Part shown: positions 1 through 5,230 of the stretch, in pieces
Position numbering within the stretch: position 1 is the stretch's first letter
How the letters are laid out: every line of letters begins with the position of its first letter
Source: Legionellaceae bacterium UBA2794
GTDB lineage: Bacteria; Pseudomonadota; Gammaproteobacteria; Legionellales; Legionellaceae
Direction: 5' to 3'
DNA: 23,355 nucleotides
Assembly (NCBI GenBank): GCA_002352055.1
Contig: DEHS01000049.1
Span: 1,326 to 24,680, forward strand
The notes under the pieces: model-generated
The model's database searches: none
What the model was told of the DNA's origin: nothing
What the model saw: the letters and a program-made list of their open reading frames with translations, nothing else
Position numbers and translations under genes: made by a program

Positions 1-312
1 TAATTGACATAAAAGAACGAAAATTGTTTGGGAAAAAATGCCAAACAATATAATACTTCTTGTTATTTTAAATCCGTAAATTTCAGCGATAATGTTATCT
101 ATTAAAAAAACAAAGGGGGAAGTAAATGTTCCACCTAAAACAAAAATAAAATCAGTTCCTATGTATCTGTTAGTTAATATTGCATTGAATAGCATCATAC
201 AAATATAAATCATGCTTAAAAAAGCAAGATATTGATAACCCAAGGGGTTATTTATAACAGAAGCCGTTAAATTACTAGGACCTTTAGGTAAATGCGATAA
301 GTTGTTTTTCAA
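1..312 (-). CDS. Queuosine-precursor transporter, YhhQ/VUT family (5' part, runs off the left edge)
   Basis: Reading the minus strand from a TTG at 312-310 gives 104 open codons to base 1, so the gene leaves the window. The protein is strongly hydrophobic, with three membrane segments at about residues 27-46, 52-75 and 83-104. The stretch 'SPFVFLIDNIIAEIYGFK' matches the hallmark of the YhhQ/VUT (DUF165) family, an intramembrane Asp followed by a Glu-Tyr-Gly turn. Members of this family import queuosine precursors such as preQ0 and preQ1 across the inner membrane. No ATG lies in frame before residue 37, so TTG with AAAGG ten bases upstream is the best start. It begins 13 bases after the stop of the preceding minus-strand gene and probably shares the repressor operon. 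Family call firm; exact start less so. Whether it serves tRNA queuosine or a DNA-modification pathway cannot be seen here. Confidence 0.82.
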   Translation of the reverse strand, partial: MKNNLSHLPKGPSNLTASVINNPLGYQYLAFLSMIYICMMLFNAILTNRYIGTDFIFVLGGTFTSPFVFLIDNIIAEIYGFKITRSIILFGIFSQTIFVLLCQL

Positions 313-325
313 AATATATAAACCT

Positions 326-886
326 TTAAGCCTTATTCTTATAAAGATTATTAACGAAATTTATTGGAATTATATTACAGTTTTGATGAATTTCTTGGCC
401 AGCACAGATCCCAATAAAAAAAGCATCAGCAGCATGGAACTTGCTTAATAAGCGATCTGAAAATGCAATTTCTTTAGGTTTCATACTAATTTCTTCTAAA
501 GTAATAATGTCAATAAAACATAAATTATTTTTTCTATCCTGAGATTTAATCTTAAATGTTCCATAAGTTTGAGAAACATTTTGGTTAATAAAACTTATGT
601 TTATATTATTTTTAAAAATAGCTTCTTGACTAATAAATTTACGATACTCTATTCCAATAAAACATGCTTGGAGTGGATGAAGACTATGAAGTAGATCAAA
701 ATCATAAACAATTTCATTGATATGAGATTCAAAAATTGATTTAGAATTGATACATTGAATTATATAGACGTTACTTTTGTTTGAATTAATATCAATTATT
801 TTATAAAATACATATTTAGAAATTTTGTGTTTTTCTGAGGTATAAAATTTATTAATAAATTTCGCTAATTGTTTGAAAAATTCCAT
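326..886 (-). CDS. Hypothetical 186-aa protein with two tandem copies of one domain
   Basis: I do not recognise this family. The sequence shows an internal duplication: residues 28-85 and 111-166 align, each with a beta-rich first half followed by a motif of the form D-x-LL-x(3-4)-H-x-x-x-A-x-FIGI ('ACFIGIEYRKFI' against 'AFFIGICAGQEI'). The two copies are clearly diverged, so the duplication is old. There is no signal peptide or membrane segment, so it is probably cytoplasmic. It starts 17 bases after lvrR, which suggests co-transcription with the repressor and shared autoregulation. The ribosome site is weak (GGA about nine bases upstream). Very AT-rich, like lvrR and unlike the transfer genes. 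It could be a repressor partner, an anti-repressor or cargo; nothing in the sequence decides. Confidence 0.75.
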   Translation of the reverse strand: MEFFKQLAKFINKFYTSEKHKISKYVFYKIIDINSNKSNVYIIQCINSKSIFESHINEIVYDFDLLHSLHPLQACFIGIEYRKFISQEAIFKNNINISFINQNVSQTYGTFKIKSQDRKNNLCFIDIITLEEISMKPKEIAFSDRLLSKFHAADAFFIGICAGQEIHQNCNIIPINFVNNLYKNKA

Positions 887-903
887 TTACAACATCCAGT
901 TTA

Positions 904-1587
904 CTAAGAATTTATCTTTGTATTATAAAGCATAGTGATTAAATTAACACCAACTATTTCATGTGATTTTTGGTCAAAATTAATACTTTCTGAATCAATA
1001 ATTAAGGGAGCTAAAATCCAGTGCGGCGGATCTACAAATAATTCTCTTAATGTATATTCACTATTGAGTTTAATTTTTACAAGTACTATATCACCATCAG
1101 TAGGTTGGATTTGAGGATCAATTATAAAAATGGTCCCTTTTGGGAATCTAGGATACATAGAAGGCCGACTTTCTAAAGCAAAAGTTTTATTACTAATGGT
1201 ATCACTATCATTCAAGGATATTGATTGCCATTCACTCCAATTATTATCGTCTATAGAATAAAATTTATTAAGATCACTCCATCCTATTTTTGGTACTGTA
1301 TAAGATTTAATATTTTTAGAAGATATCAAATCAATAGAACTATCTTCACCTACAAGGTGATCTATAGAAATATTAAAAAAGTCAGCTATTATTTTTAGTG
1401 TTGAAATTCTTGGATCTTCAGTTTCACCTGACATTAGCCTCCGAATAGTCATCATCGGAATACCTAAAACTTGAGCGAGCTGATTAGAGTTTAAATTATT
1501 TTTTTTTAGAAGCGCAGTTAAATTCTCGGCAATTGACTTACGGCTATTCAAATCATCTTTTTTTTTGTCAACGTTCTTCAATAACAT
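904..1587 (-). CDS. lvrR: XRE-type repressor with S24/LexA-like C-terminal fold (LvrR-like ICE repressor)
   Basis: A 227-residue regulator. Residues about 20-80 form an XRE/Cro-cI helix-turn-helix, with the recognition region near 33-54 ('NQLAQVLGIPMMTIRRLMSG'). Residues about 97-222 look like the S24 domain, with 'SRPSMYPRFPKG' around Ser143, where the catalytic serine of LexA/cI proteins sits. The partner lysine is not evident: the aligned stretch reads 'YTLRELF' with Arg181 in that position, and no Ala-Gly cleavage pair is seen in the expected hinge. Self-cleavage is therefore doubtful. It is divergent from lvrA with 178 bases between them, where three operator-like palindromes lie. The start has an AGGT site eight bases upstream. 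By family and position it is the switch that keeps the element quiet. The name follows the lvrRAB arrangement of Legionella elements. Confidence 0.87.
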   Translation of the reverse strand: MLLKNVDKKKDDLNSRKSIAENLTALLKKNNLNSNQLAQVLGIPMMTIRRLMSGETEDPRISTLKIIADFFNISIDHLVGEDSSIDLISSKNIKSYTVPKIGWSDLNKFYSIDDNNWSEWQSISLNDSDTISNKTFALESRPSMYPRFPKGTIFIIDPQIQPTDGDIVLVKIKLNSEYTLRELFVDPPHWILAPLIIDSESINFDQKSHEIVGVNLITMLYNTKINS

Positions 1588-1669
1588 TGATGTGACCTGT
1601 TAATTTTTTCATATTATGACATATAAATTTAAAAAACGAAATAATAATGGAAGAATTGTATAATTTTTG

Positions 1670-1683
1670 TAACTTTAAAGTTA
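1670..1683. promoter_or_regulatory. Operator-like palindrome O1
   Basis: The sequence TAACTTTAAAGTTA is a perfect 14-bp palindrome of the form TAAC-N6-GTTA. Its centre (1676.5) is 21 bp from the next site. It lies just downstream of the putative -10 element of the lvrR promoter on the minus strand, where a bound repressor could block that promoter. A dimeric helix-turn-helix protein such as LvrR is the obvious candidate ligand; binding itself is inferred. Confidence 0.66.
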
Positions 1684-1686
1684 TAT

Positions 1687-1715
1687 ATTATAACGAATAA
1701 GTTTGTTTTATTAAC
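1687..1715 (-). promoter_or_regulatory. Predicted promoter of lvrR
   Basis: On the minus strand a perfect -10 hexamer TATAAT sits at 1692-1687, between O1 and O2, about 100 bases before the lvrR start. The -35 is poor: GTTAAT lies 17 bases upstream, or TTGTTA at 19 bases. Such an arrangement would let the repressor control its own transcription. The -10 is clear, the -35 uncertain. Confidence 0.38.
1691..1704. promoter_or_regulatory. Operator-like site O2 (imperfect)
   Basis: The sequence TAACGAATAAGTTT fits TAAC-N6-GTTA with one mismatch in the second half-site. Its centre (1697.5) is exactly 21 bp from both flanking palindromes. It touches the putative -35 of the lvrA promoter (1703-1708) and the putative -10 of the lvrR promoter (1687-1692). 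It is the weaker, central site of a three-site array, as in lambdoid control regions. Confidence 0.6.
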
Positions 1716-1731
1716 AAATTTGTTATATATT
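1703..1731 (+). promoter_or_regulatory. Predicted promoter of lvrA
   Basis: A -35-like TTGTTT (1703-1708), a 17-base spacer and a -10-like TATATT (1726-1731) precede the lvrA ribosome site at 1753-1758. The spacer contains O3 and the -35 touches O2, the layout expected of a repressor-controlled sigma-70 promoter. AT-rich DNA gives many chance matches, so the hexamers alone are weak evidence; the ideal spacing and operator overlap strengthen the call. Confidence 0.5.
1712..1725. promoter_or_regulatory. Operator-like palindrome O3
   Basis: The sequence TAACAAATTTGTTA is a perfect 14-bp palindrome sharing both TAAC/GTTA half-sites with O1. It fills most of the spacer between the -35 and -10 elements proposed for lvrA, so occupancy would exclude RNA polymerase from that promoter. 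Distance from O1 is 42 bp centre to centre, four helical turns, which would favour cooperative binding on one face of the DNA. Confidence 0.66.
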
Positions 1732-1765
1732 TTGTAAGTCAGGAATTATTAAAAAGGATTTATGC

Positions 1766-2743
1766 GTGTTTGAAGTCGATAAATTTAATACAGCAAGAAA
1801 ACAGATTGAAAAATGTTTTAATGGACTACCCCATACGTGTACTACTTTGATAAAGAGTTTAATAACTAGCGCTAACCCCCTCACGGGTGAAGTAAATAAT
1901 ATTACATATAACGACCTTGCTGAACTACTTAAAGTTGATAATGCCCCTGGTAGAAAGAATAGTGGCACCCCTTCAAAACAAGCAATTAGAAATTGCATCA
2001 AATCTATCGAACGTGCATGCGGTGAATATTTCAAAGTAATTTCCGAAGGCCAAAATCTACAATTTTTATTTCCTGAAATACCAAAGATATTTAATAAGCT
2101 ATTTCAAAACACAGAAGTTAACATAGATGTTAACCCCGAGAACACCCAGGAAAACACTGGTGTAAACGCCGTTTCCTCTAGGGGAGTTAACACAGAACTT
2201 AACACAGAAGCTAACACACCCAGTTCTTCTGTAAAGAATAATAATATATTTAACATAACTAACACTAACAAACAAACTAACGCAGCCTATTTTGAAAAAT
2301 TAAGCGTTAAAAAACCCATCGATGCCCATTTTTACCCCAACCAAAAAACCATTGAGCTGGCTCATGCGCTTGGGCTTACCAAAGTCACTGATGCCACTGA
2401 AATCCAAGCGTTCATCAACCACAACAAAAAACAAAACACCCAGTGGGCTGATTTCAATCCGGTTTTCATGACCTGGCTTGAGCGCGAAGTCCAATACACT
2501 CAAAAACAAAAACAACACCAAAAAGTACAAGGACAATTAAGGAGTCATCACAATGAGCGTGGTATCAATCAGAACCGTTTTATCCCAGAAGCCTTGGAAC
2601 GAGTCAGCCAACAACATGGTCTATCCATCGAATCAATCTGGGATGAGCCCGCACAACTTGGCGAAACCCACTCATTTATCGAAGGAACATGTGTCACAGC
2701 TGTGGATGAAACTCACAGCCCTCTATGGAACGCTCTTTACTAA
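1766..2743 (+). CDS. lvrA: LvrA-like protein: winged-helix head, repetitive linker, DnaT-like C-terminal domain
   Basis: A 325-residue protein starting at GTG 1766, with AAGGA about eight bases upstream; the nearby ATG at 1762 reaches a stop after three codons. Residues 1-110 look like a winged-helix DNA-binding domain, comparable in layout to phage O-type initiators. Residues 114-175 are a low-complexity Asn/Thr/Glu linker. Residues 186-242 ('HFYP' ... 'EIQAFINHN' ... 'WADFNPVFMTWLERE') resemble the DnaT-like primosome domain, which binds single-stranded DNA. The last 63 residues are read from DNA that also encodes LvrB in another frame. With LvrB it may form an O-P-like replication initiator and helicase-loader pair; this is inference from architecture. 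The first two thirds are very AT-rich, the last third is not. The name follows the Legionella lvr clusters, where its function is not established. Confidence 0.8.
   Translation: MFEVDKFNTARKQIEKCFNGLPHTCTTLIKSLITSANPLTGEVNNITYNDLAELLKVDNAPGRKNSGTPSKQAIRNCIKSIERACGEYFKVISEGQNLQFLFPEIPKIFNKLFQNTEVNIDVNPENTQENTGVNAVSSRGVNTELNTEANTPSSSVKNNNIFNITNTNKQTNAAYFEKLSVKKPIDAHFYPNQKTIELAHALGLTKVTDATEIQAFINHNKKQNTQWADFNPVFMTWLEREVQYTQKQKQHQKVQGQLRSHHNERGINQNRFIPEALERVSQQHGLSIESIWDEPAQLGETHSFIEGTCVTAVDETHSPLWNALY
2108..2221 (+). repeat. Iteron-like 12-bp direct repeats inside lvrA
   Basis: The unit TTAACACAGAA occurs at 2187-2197 and again at 2199-2209, followed by the variant CTAACACACCC at 2211-2221, giving three copies with a 12-bp period. 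Related units lie upstream: AACACAGAAG at 2108 and TTAACATAGATG at 2118. The period of four codons yields the protein repeats VNTE/LNTE/ANTP, so this could be only a low-complexity linker. The same TAAC core as in the operators recurs, and an AT-rich stretch follows directly, which is the layout of an origin inside an initiator gene, as in lambda O. Confidence 0.5.
2231..2280. other. AT-rich stretch next to the repeats, candidate DNA unwinding element
   Basis: A hand count gives nine G or C in 50 bases (about 18%), lower than the surroundings, immediately downstream of the 12-bp repeats. It also carries further TAAC motifs. In initiator-dependent origins such a stretch beside iterons is where strands open. 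Here it also encodes the Asn-rich part of LvrA, so the role as origin is a hypothesis only. Confidence 0.32.
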
Positions 2744-3230
2744 AAAACACGGTGTTGAAGACAACGGCACCTGGTTTCAAGTCTTAAAAGACTTAACGCC
2801 AATGGCGCTACACAATGGGATGAATAAATTAATGACTTTAGAAAAGGGCAATCAATTTTGTGAGTTTCCACCAAGCTCCTTGCAATTTAGAGCACTCTGT
2901 CTTGGCTATTACAGCGATTTAAAGCTGCCAACCCCTGCGAGTGCACATCGAGAGGTATTAAATCGGGCCTACACCAAAAACACCCGTTGGAGTCATCCGG
3001 TGGTTCAATACACTGCCTTTAAATTAGGGCATCACTTTGCGGCTATTGAGAACGAAGGCGAGTCCTTTGCGCTGTTTTCCGATGCCTATGAGCAAGTATG
3101 CCATTTGGTACGTCAAGGGCTTCCTATTCCTGAGATGGCTCAGGTGCCCTTGATGAAGAAACCTCAATCTAAAGAGGTGGCCATGAATCACTTAACCCAA
3201 ATGCGACAGGCTTTAGGAGTAGGGCGATGA
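2553..3230 (+). CDS. lvrB: LvrB-like protein resembling phage replication protein P (helicase loader)
   Basis: A 225-residue protein whose ATG at 2553 has a strong AAGGAG site eight bases upstream, inside lvrA, so the 191-nt overlap is likely genuine. Residues about 46-116 show the pattern seen in lambda P-type proteins: 'LTALYGTLFT', then Gly-Thr-Trp (72-74), 'LKDLTP', and 'FPPSSLQFRALC' (105-116). P proteins bring the replicative helicase DnaB to the origin. A helical C-terminal part follows (about 125-215). It sits right after a gene with a DnaT-like domain, which fits a replication role for the excised ICE. The family resemblance is by eye and the N-terminal 45 residues look disordered. 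The name follows the lvr clusters of Legionella. Confidence 0.8.
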   Translation: MSVVSIRTVLSQKPWNESANNMVYPSNQSGMSPHNLAKPTHLSKEHVSQLWMKLTALYGTLFTKKHGVEDNGTWFQVLKDLTPMALHNGMNKLMTLEKGNQFCEFPPSSLQFRALCLGYYSDLKLPTPASAHREVLNRAYTKNTRWSHPVVQYTAFKLGHHFAAIENEGESFALFSDAYEQVCHLVRQGLPIPEMAQVPLMKKPQSKEVAMNHLTQMRQALGVGR

Positions 3231-3427
3231 ACTCCATCCAGTGCTTAAAGCGTTTTTCAACAGAAGAACTGTACTGCCTGTTAAACAGCTGTGCTGAATT
3301 TCTAACCCTTGCATTCCAAGAAAGTAAGGATTGTGATTTTTGGTATCTGGCGATGGAGGCCAAATTAGCCTGTGAGGCGCTTGGGTTTGAGATTCATTCT
3401 CAGAAAAAAAATACATTAATTCATTAA
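3227..3427 (+). CDS. Small hypothetical protein, 66 aa
   Basis: Starts at the ATGA shared with the stop of lvrB, so it is translationally coupled. The product is mostly helical with three Cys residues and many aromatic residues in 'LAFQESKDCDFWYLAMEAKLACEALGF'-type helices (residues 28-54). No signal peptide or membrane segment. I do not recognise the family; position suggests an accessory of the LvrA-LvrB pair. Confidence 0.62.
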   Translation: MNSIQCLKRFSTEELYCLLNSCAEFLTLAFQESKDCDFWYLAMEAKLACEALGFEIHSQKKNTLIH

Positions 3428-3443
3428 TAGCAAAGGGAACTTT

Positions 3444-4109
3444 ATGAGCACGGCACTGATGTACTGTAACAATCAATTTAAAAAGGCACTAAAAACCGCG
3501 GAAAACCAAGAGCTTATTTTTAAGTCGTTTGTGGCTTTAGAGCAGGAAATAAAACGACTTGATGAAAAAACCCAATTAAATCTCTATTCATCGGCCACGC
3601 AATTTCTTGAAAGCATGATAAACGACCCCCAAGACTCCATAAATCCATTAGAAGTCTTTAAACGCCGTTGTGACTCACTGGTCGGAGACGAACATGAAGT
3701 GGCGAAAAAAATGGGGCTCGCATTAGGGGTCGTGGTGATTGCATTAAGTCTTGTGGCAACTGGTGTTGCAGCAGGCATCGGTATTGGACTGCTTGTTGGT
3801 TTTTGGGAAAGTGCGCTTGCCTTTTTAACTTCCCTTTATGCCCTGCAAACCGCATCACTGGTCGTTGCCGCATCCAGTATCACCTTAGGGTTGGGAGGAG
3901 GGATTATTTCAGGATGTTCCTTTTTTAAAGAACCAAAAATTCGGATTGCCCTTGAGGAGTGCGTCGAGGCGGTGAAGCAATCGCATTTATCTGAAATTTC
4001 CCTGGATGAATACGATGTCGAGCAGGAACTTTCTTTATCCAGGGGCTCTGCAGGCAAAAGTTCAAACGAAGAGTTTCCCGTAACGAGCACGTTAAAACAT
4101 AACTTATAA
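3444..4109 (+). CDS. Glycine-rich membrane protein of unknown function, 221 aa
   Basis: Start ATG 3444 has AAAGGGA upstream. Residues 1-85 are helical and charged, possibly coiled-coil. Residues 89-160 hold two to three hydrophobic segments very rich in Gly, Ala and Val. The tail (165-221) is acidic and hydrophilic. No signal peptide, so both tails may face the cytoplasm around a membrane hairpin. It lies between lvrB and the csrA paralogue, 17 bases before the latter. Such Gly-rich hairpins occur in many unrelated Legionella proteins, so the family is not clear. Because a TraT-type exclusion protein is two genes downstream, an inner-membrane entry-exclusion role (TraS-like) is possible, but there is no sequence support for it. 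Confidence 0.72.
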   Translation: MSTALMYCNNQFKKALKTAENQELIFKSFVALEQEIKRLDEKTQLNLYSSATQFLESMINDPQDSINPLEVFKRRCDSLVGDEHEVAKKMGLALGVVVIALSLVATGVAAGIGIGLLVGFWESALAFLTSLYALQTASLVVAASSITLGLGGGIISGCSFFKEPKIRIALEECVEAVKQSHLSEISLDEYDVEQELSLSRGSAGKSSNEEFPVTSTLKHNL

Positions 4110-4125
4110 ATAAGGAAATAACATC

Positions 4126-4350
4126 ATGTTGGTTTTGAGCAGAAGAATAGGAGAGGGGTTAATGATAGGTGATGCGATCCAAGTCACCGTTTTATCTATT
4201 AAAGGCAATCACGTACGCATGGGCATTGATGCACCCTTATCCATTCCCGTCCATCGAGAAGAAATTTATCTTAAAGTAAAAAAAGAAGAGCAGGGTGGTT
4301 TTTATACCAATCGGGTAAAGAATAACTACTCCATTAATAAGACCCATTAA
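4126..4350 (+). CDS. CsrA/RsmA-family RNA-binding regulator (ICE-borne paralogue, CsrT/LvrC type)
   Basis: A 74-residue protein covering the whole CsrA fold. The two RNA-contact strands are conserved: Leu4-Ser5-Arg6 near the start ('MLVLSRRIGEGLMIGD') and Val42-His43-Arg44-Glu45-Glu46 in the fifth strand ('VHREEIY'). CsrA dimers bind GGA motifs, often over ribosome sites, and alter translation or stability of mRNAs. The C-terminal tail after residue 55 is longer than usual and differs from chromosomal CsrA. It follows lvrR-lvrA-lvrB as in other Legionella ICEs, where such paralogues are called lvrC or csrT. Its own leader and that of the next gene contain AGGA at the ribosome site, so self-control and control of the transfer genes are plausible. 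The choice between the two names cannot be made from this sequence. Confidence 0.93.
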   Translation: MLVLSRRIGEGLMIGDAIQVTVLSIKGNHVRMGIDAPLSIPVHREEIYLKVKKEEQGGFYTNRVKNNYSINKTH

Positions 4351-4380
4351 TTAATAAAAATAATACTTAAAGGAATAATG

Positions 4381-5130
4381 ATGCGTGTTACAAAAGCAGA
4401 TCTAAAAAAAGCAATCCAATATACTCTCATTTCAGGAGCAGTAGCGACATTAATAGGTTGTGCCGCAACCCAAACGGTGCTGGAACACCATACTCTCGCA
4501 ACAACGACTCGATTAAGTCAAACTATTTTTCTAGATCCTGTGGCTCCAAGCCAAAAAACCGTTTTTGTGGCCATAAAAAACACCTCAGAGGAACGCCTTG
4601 AGTTAACAAAACCTCTGGCAGACGCTTTAATAGCGAATGGGTATCGAGTAGTAACCAATCCTAGTAAAGCCCATTATCTGCTCCAGGCCAACATCTTAAA
4701 AGTGGGCAAGATGAGTCGCTCTGCCTCTCAAAATGCACTCGGTGGCGGTTATGGCTCTGCATTGGCAGGGGCTGCAACGGGTGCTGCCATTGGTTCTTTT
4801 GGAAATTCCAACACCATTATTGGTGGTGGAATTGCTGGAGGATTGGTCGGATTAGCGGCTGATTCTTTAATAAAAGAGGTGAATTATACCGTGATTACTG
4901 ACGTGCAACTTTCTGAGCGGGTCGGGAAGGGGGCAGTTAGCGAACACTTTAATTCGACTCTTGAAAACGGGACTGCATCTGGAACCTATCAATCATCAAG
5001 AAAACGCAGTGATTACCAACGTTATAGGACGCGCGTGGTATCCCATGCCAATAAAGTGAACTTATCCTTTAAAGAGGCACGTCCTGCCTTAGAACACGAA
5101 TTAGTAAGGACCTTAGCGGGCATTCTCTAG
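4381..5130 (+). CDS. traT: TraT-family surface-exclusion lipoprotein
   Basis: The protein matches F-plasmid TraT along its length: a lipoprotein signal with lipobox 'LIGC' (Cys27 from this start), 'TVFVAIKNTSEERLEL', 'ANILKVGKMSRSASQNALGGGYGSA', the Gly-rich hydrophobic centre, 'VNYTVITDVQLSER' and the C-terminal 'RTRVVSHANKVNLSFKEARP'. TraT coats the outer membrane and blocks mating-pair stabilisation with cells already carrying the element; on F it also gives serum resistance. Two ATGs occur at 4378 and 4381. The second is six bases from AAAGGA (4369-4374) and preferred, the first only three. It lies between the csrA paralogue and the transfer operon. Size and motifs leave little doubt about the family. 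Confidence 0.93.
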   Translation: MRVTKADLKKAIQYTLISGAVATLIGCAATQTVLEHHTLATTTRLSQTIFLDPVAPSQKTVFVAIKNTSEERLELTKPLADALIANGYRVVTNPSKAHYLLQANILKVGKMSRSASQNALGGGYGSALAGAATGAAIGSFGNSNTIIGGGIAGGLVGLAADSLIKEVNYTVITDVQLSERVGKGAVSEHFNSTLENGTASGTYQSSRKRSDYQRYRTRVVSHANKVNLSFKEARPALEHELVRTLAGIL

Positions 5131-5144
5131 TGTAATCCAATGGA

Positions 5145-5170
5145 CTGCCAATACGCTTAAGAATTGGCAG
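5145..5170 (+). promoter_or_regulatory. Inverted repeat after traT
   Basis: CTGCCAAT (5145-5152) and ATTGGCAG (5163-5170) form a perfect 8-bp stem with a 10-base loop. No T-run follows, so a canonical terminator is unlikely; it may be a processing hairpin or a protein-binding site. The right arm contains TTGGCA, a possible -35 for the operon. A GGA triplet (5142-5144) abuts the stem. Confidence 0.5.
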
Positions 5171-5197
5171 GTAACAAATCAAAAGAATAAAAACTTG

Positions 5198-5211
5198 CGC
5201 TTTTTAAAGCG
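5198..5211 (+). promoter_or_regulatory. Second inverted repeat next to the PilL ribosome site
   Basis: CGCTTT and AAAGCG flank two T residues, a small inverted repeat ending five bases before the GGGGGA ribosome site (5216-5221). In RNA it could form a hairpin beside that site, and the GGA there is a possible CsrA target. Short, so chance cannot be excluded. Confidence 0.35.
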
Positions 5212-5230
5212 TGATGGGGGATTTTTGACC

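Noticed and set aside
1762..1773. Tiny upstream frame ATG-CGT-GTT-TGA overlapping the lvrA start
   Set aside because: Could in principle affect lvrA translation by start competition, but three codons out of frame next to a GTG start are easily explained by chance.
1723..2034. Minus-strand open frame of 103 codons opposite lvrA
   Set aside because: Antisense shadow: it lies against the supported lvrA frame, crosses the promoter region and has no ribosome site.
5145..5211. Rho-independent terminator between traT and the transfer operon
   Set aside because: The 8-bp stem has no following T-run and a 10-base loop, and the second inverted repeat has T residues only in its loop. Read as possible regulatory structure instead.
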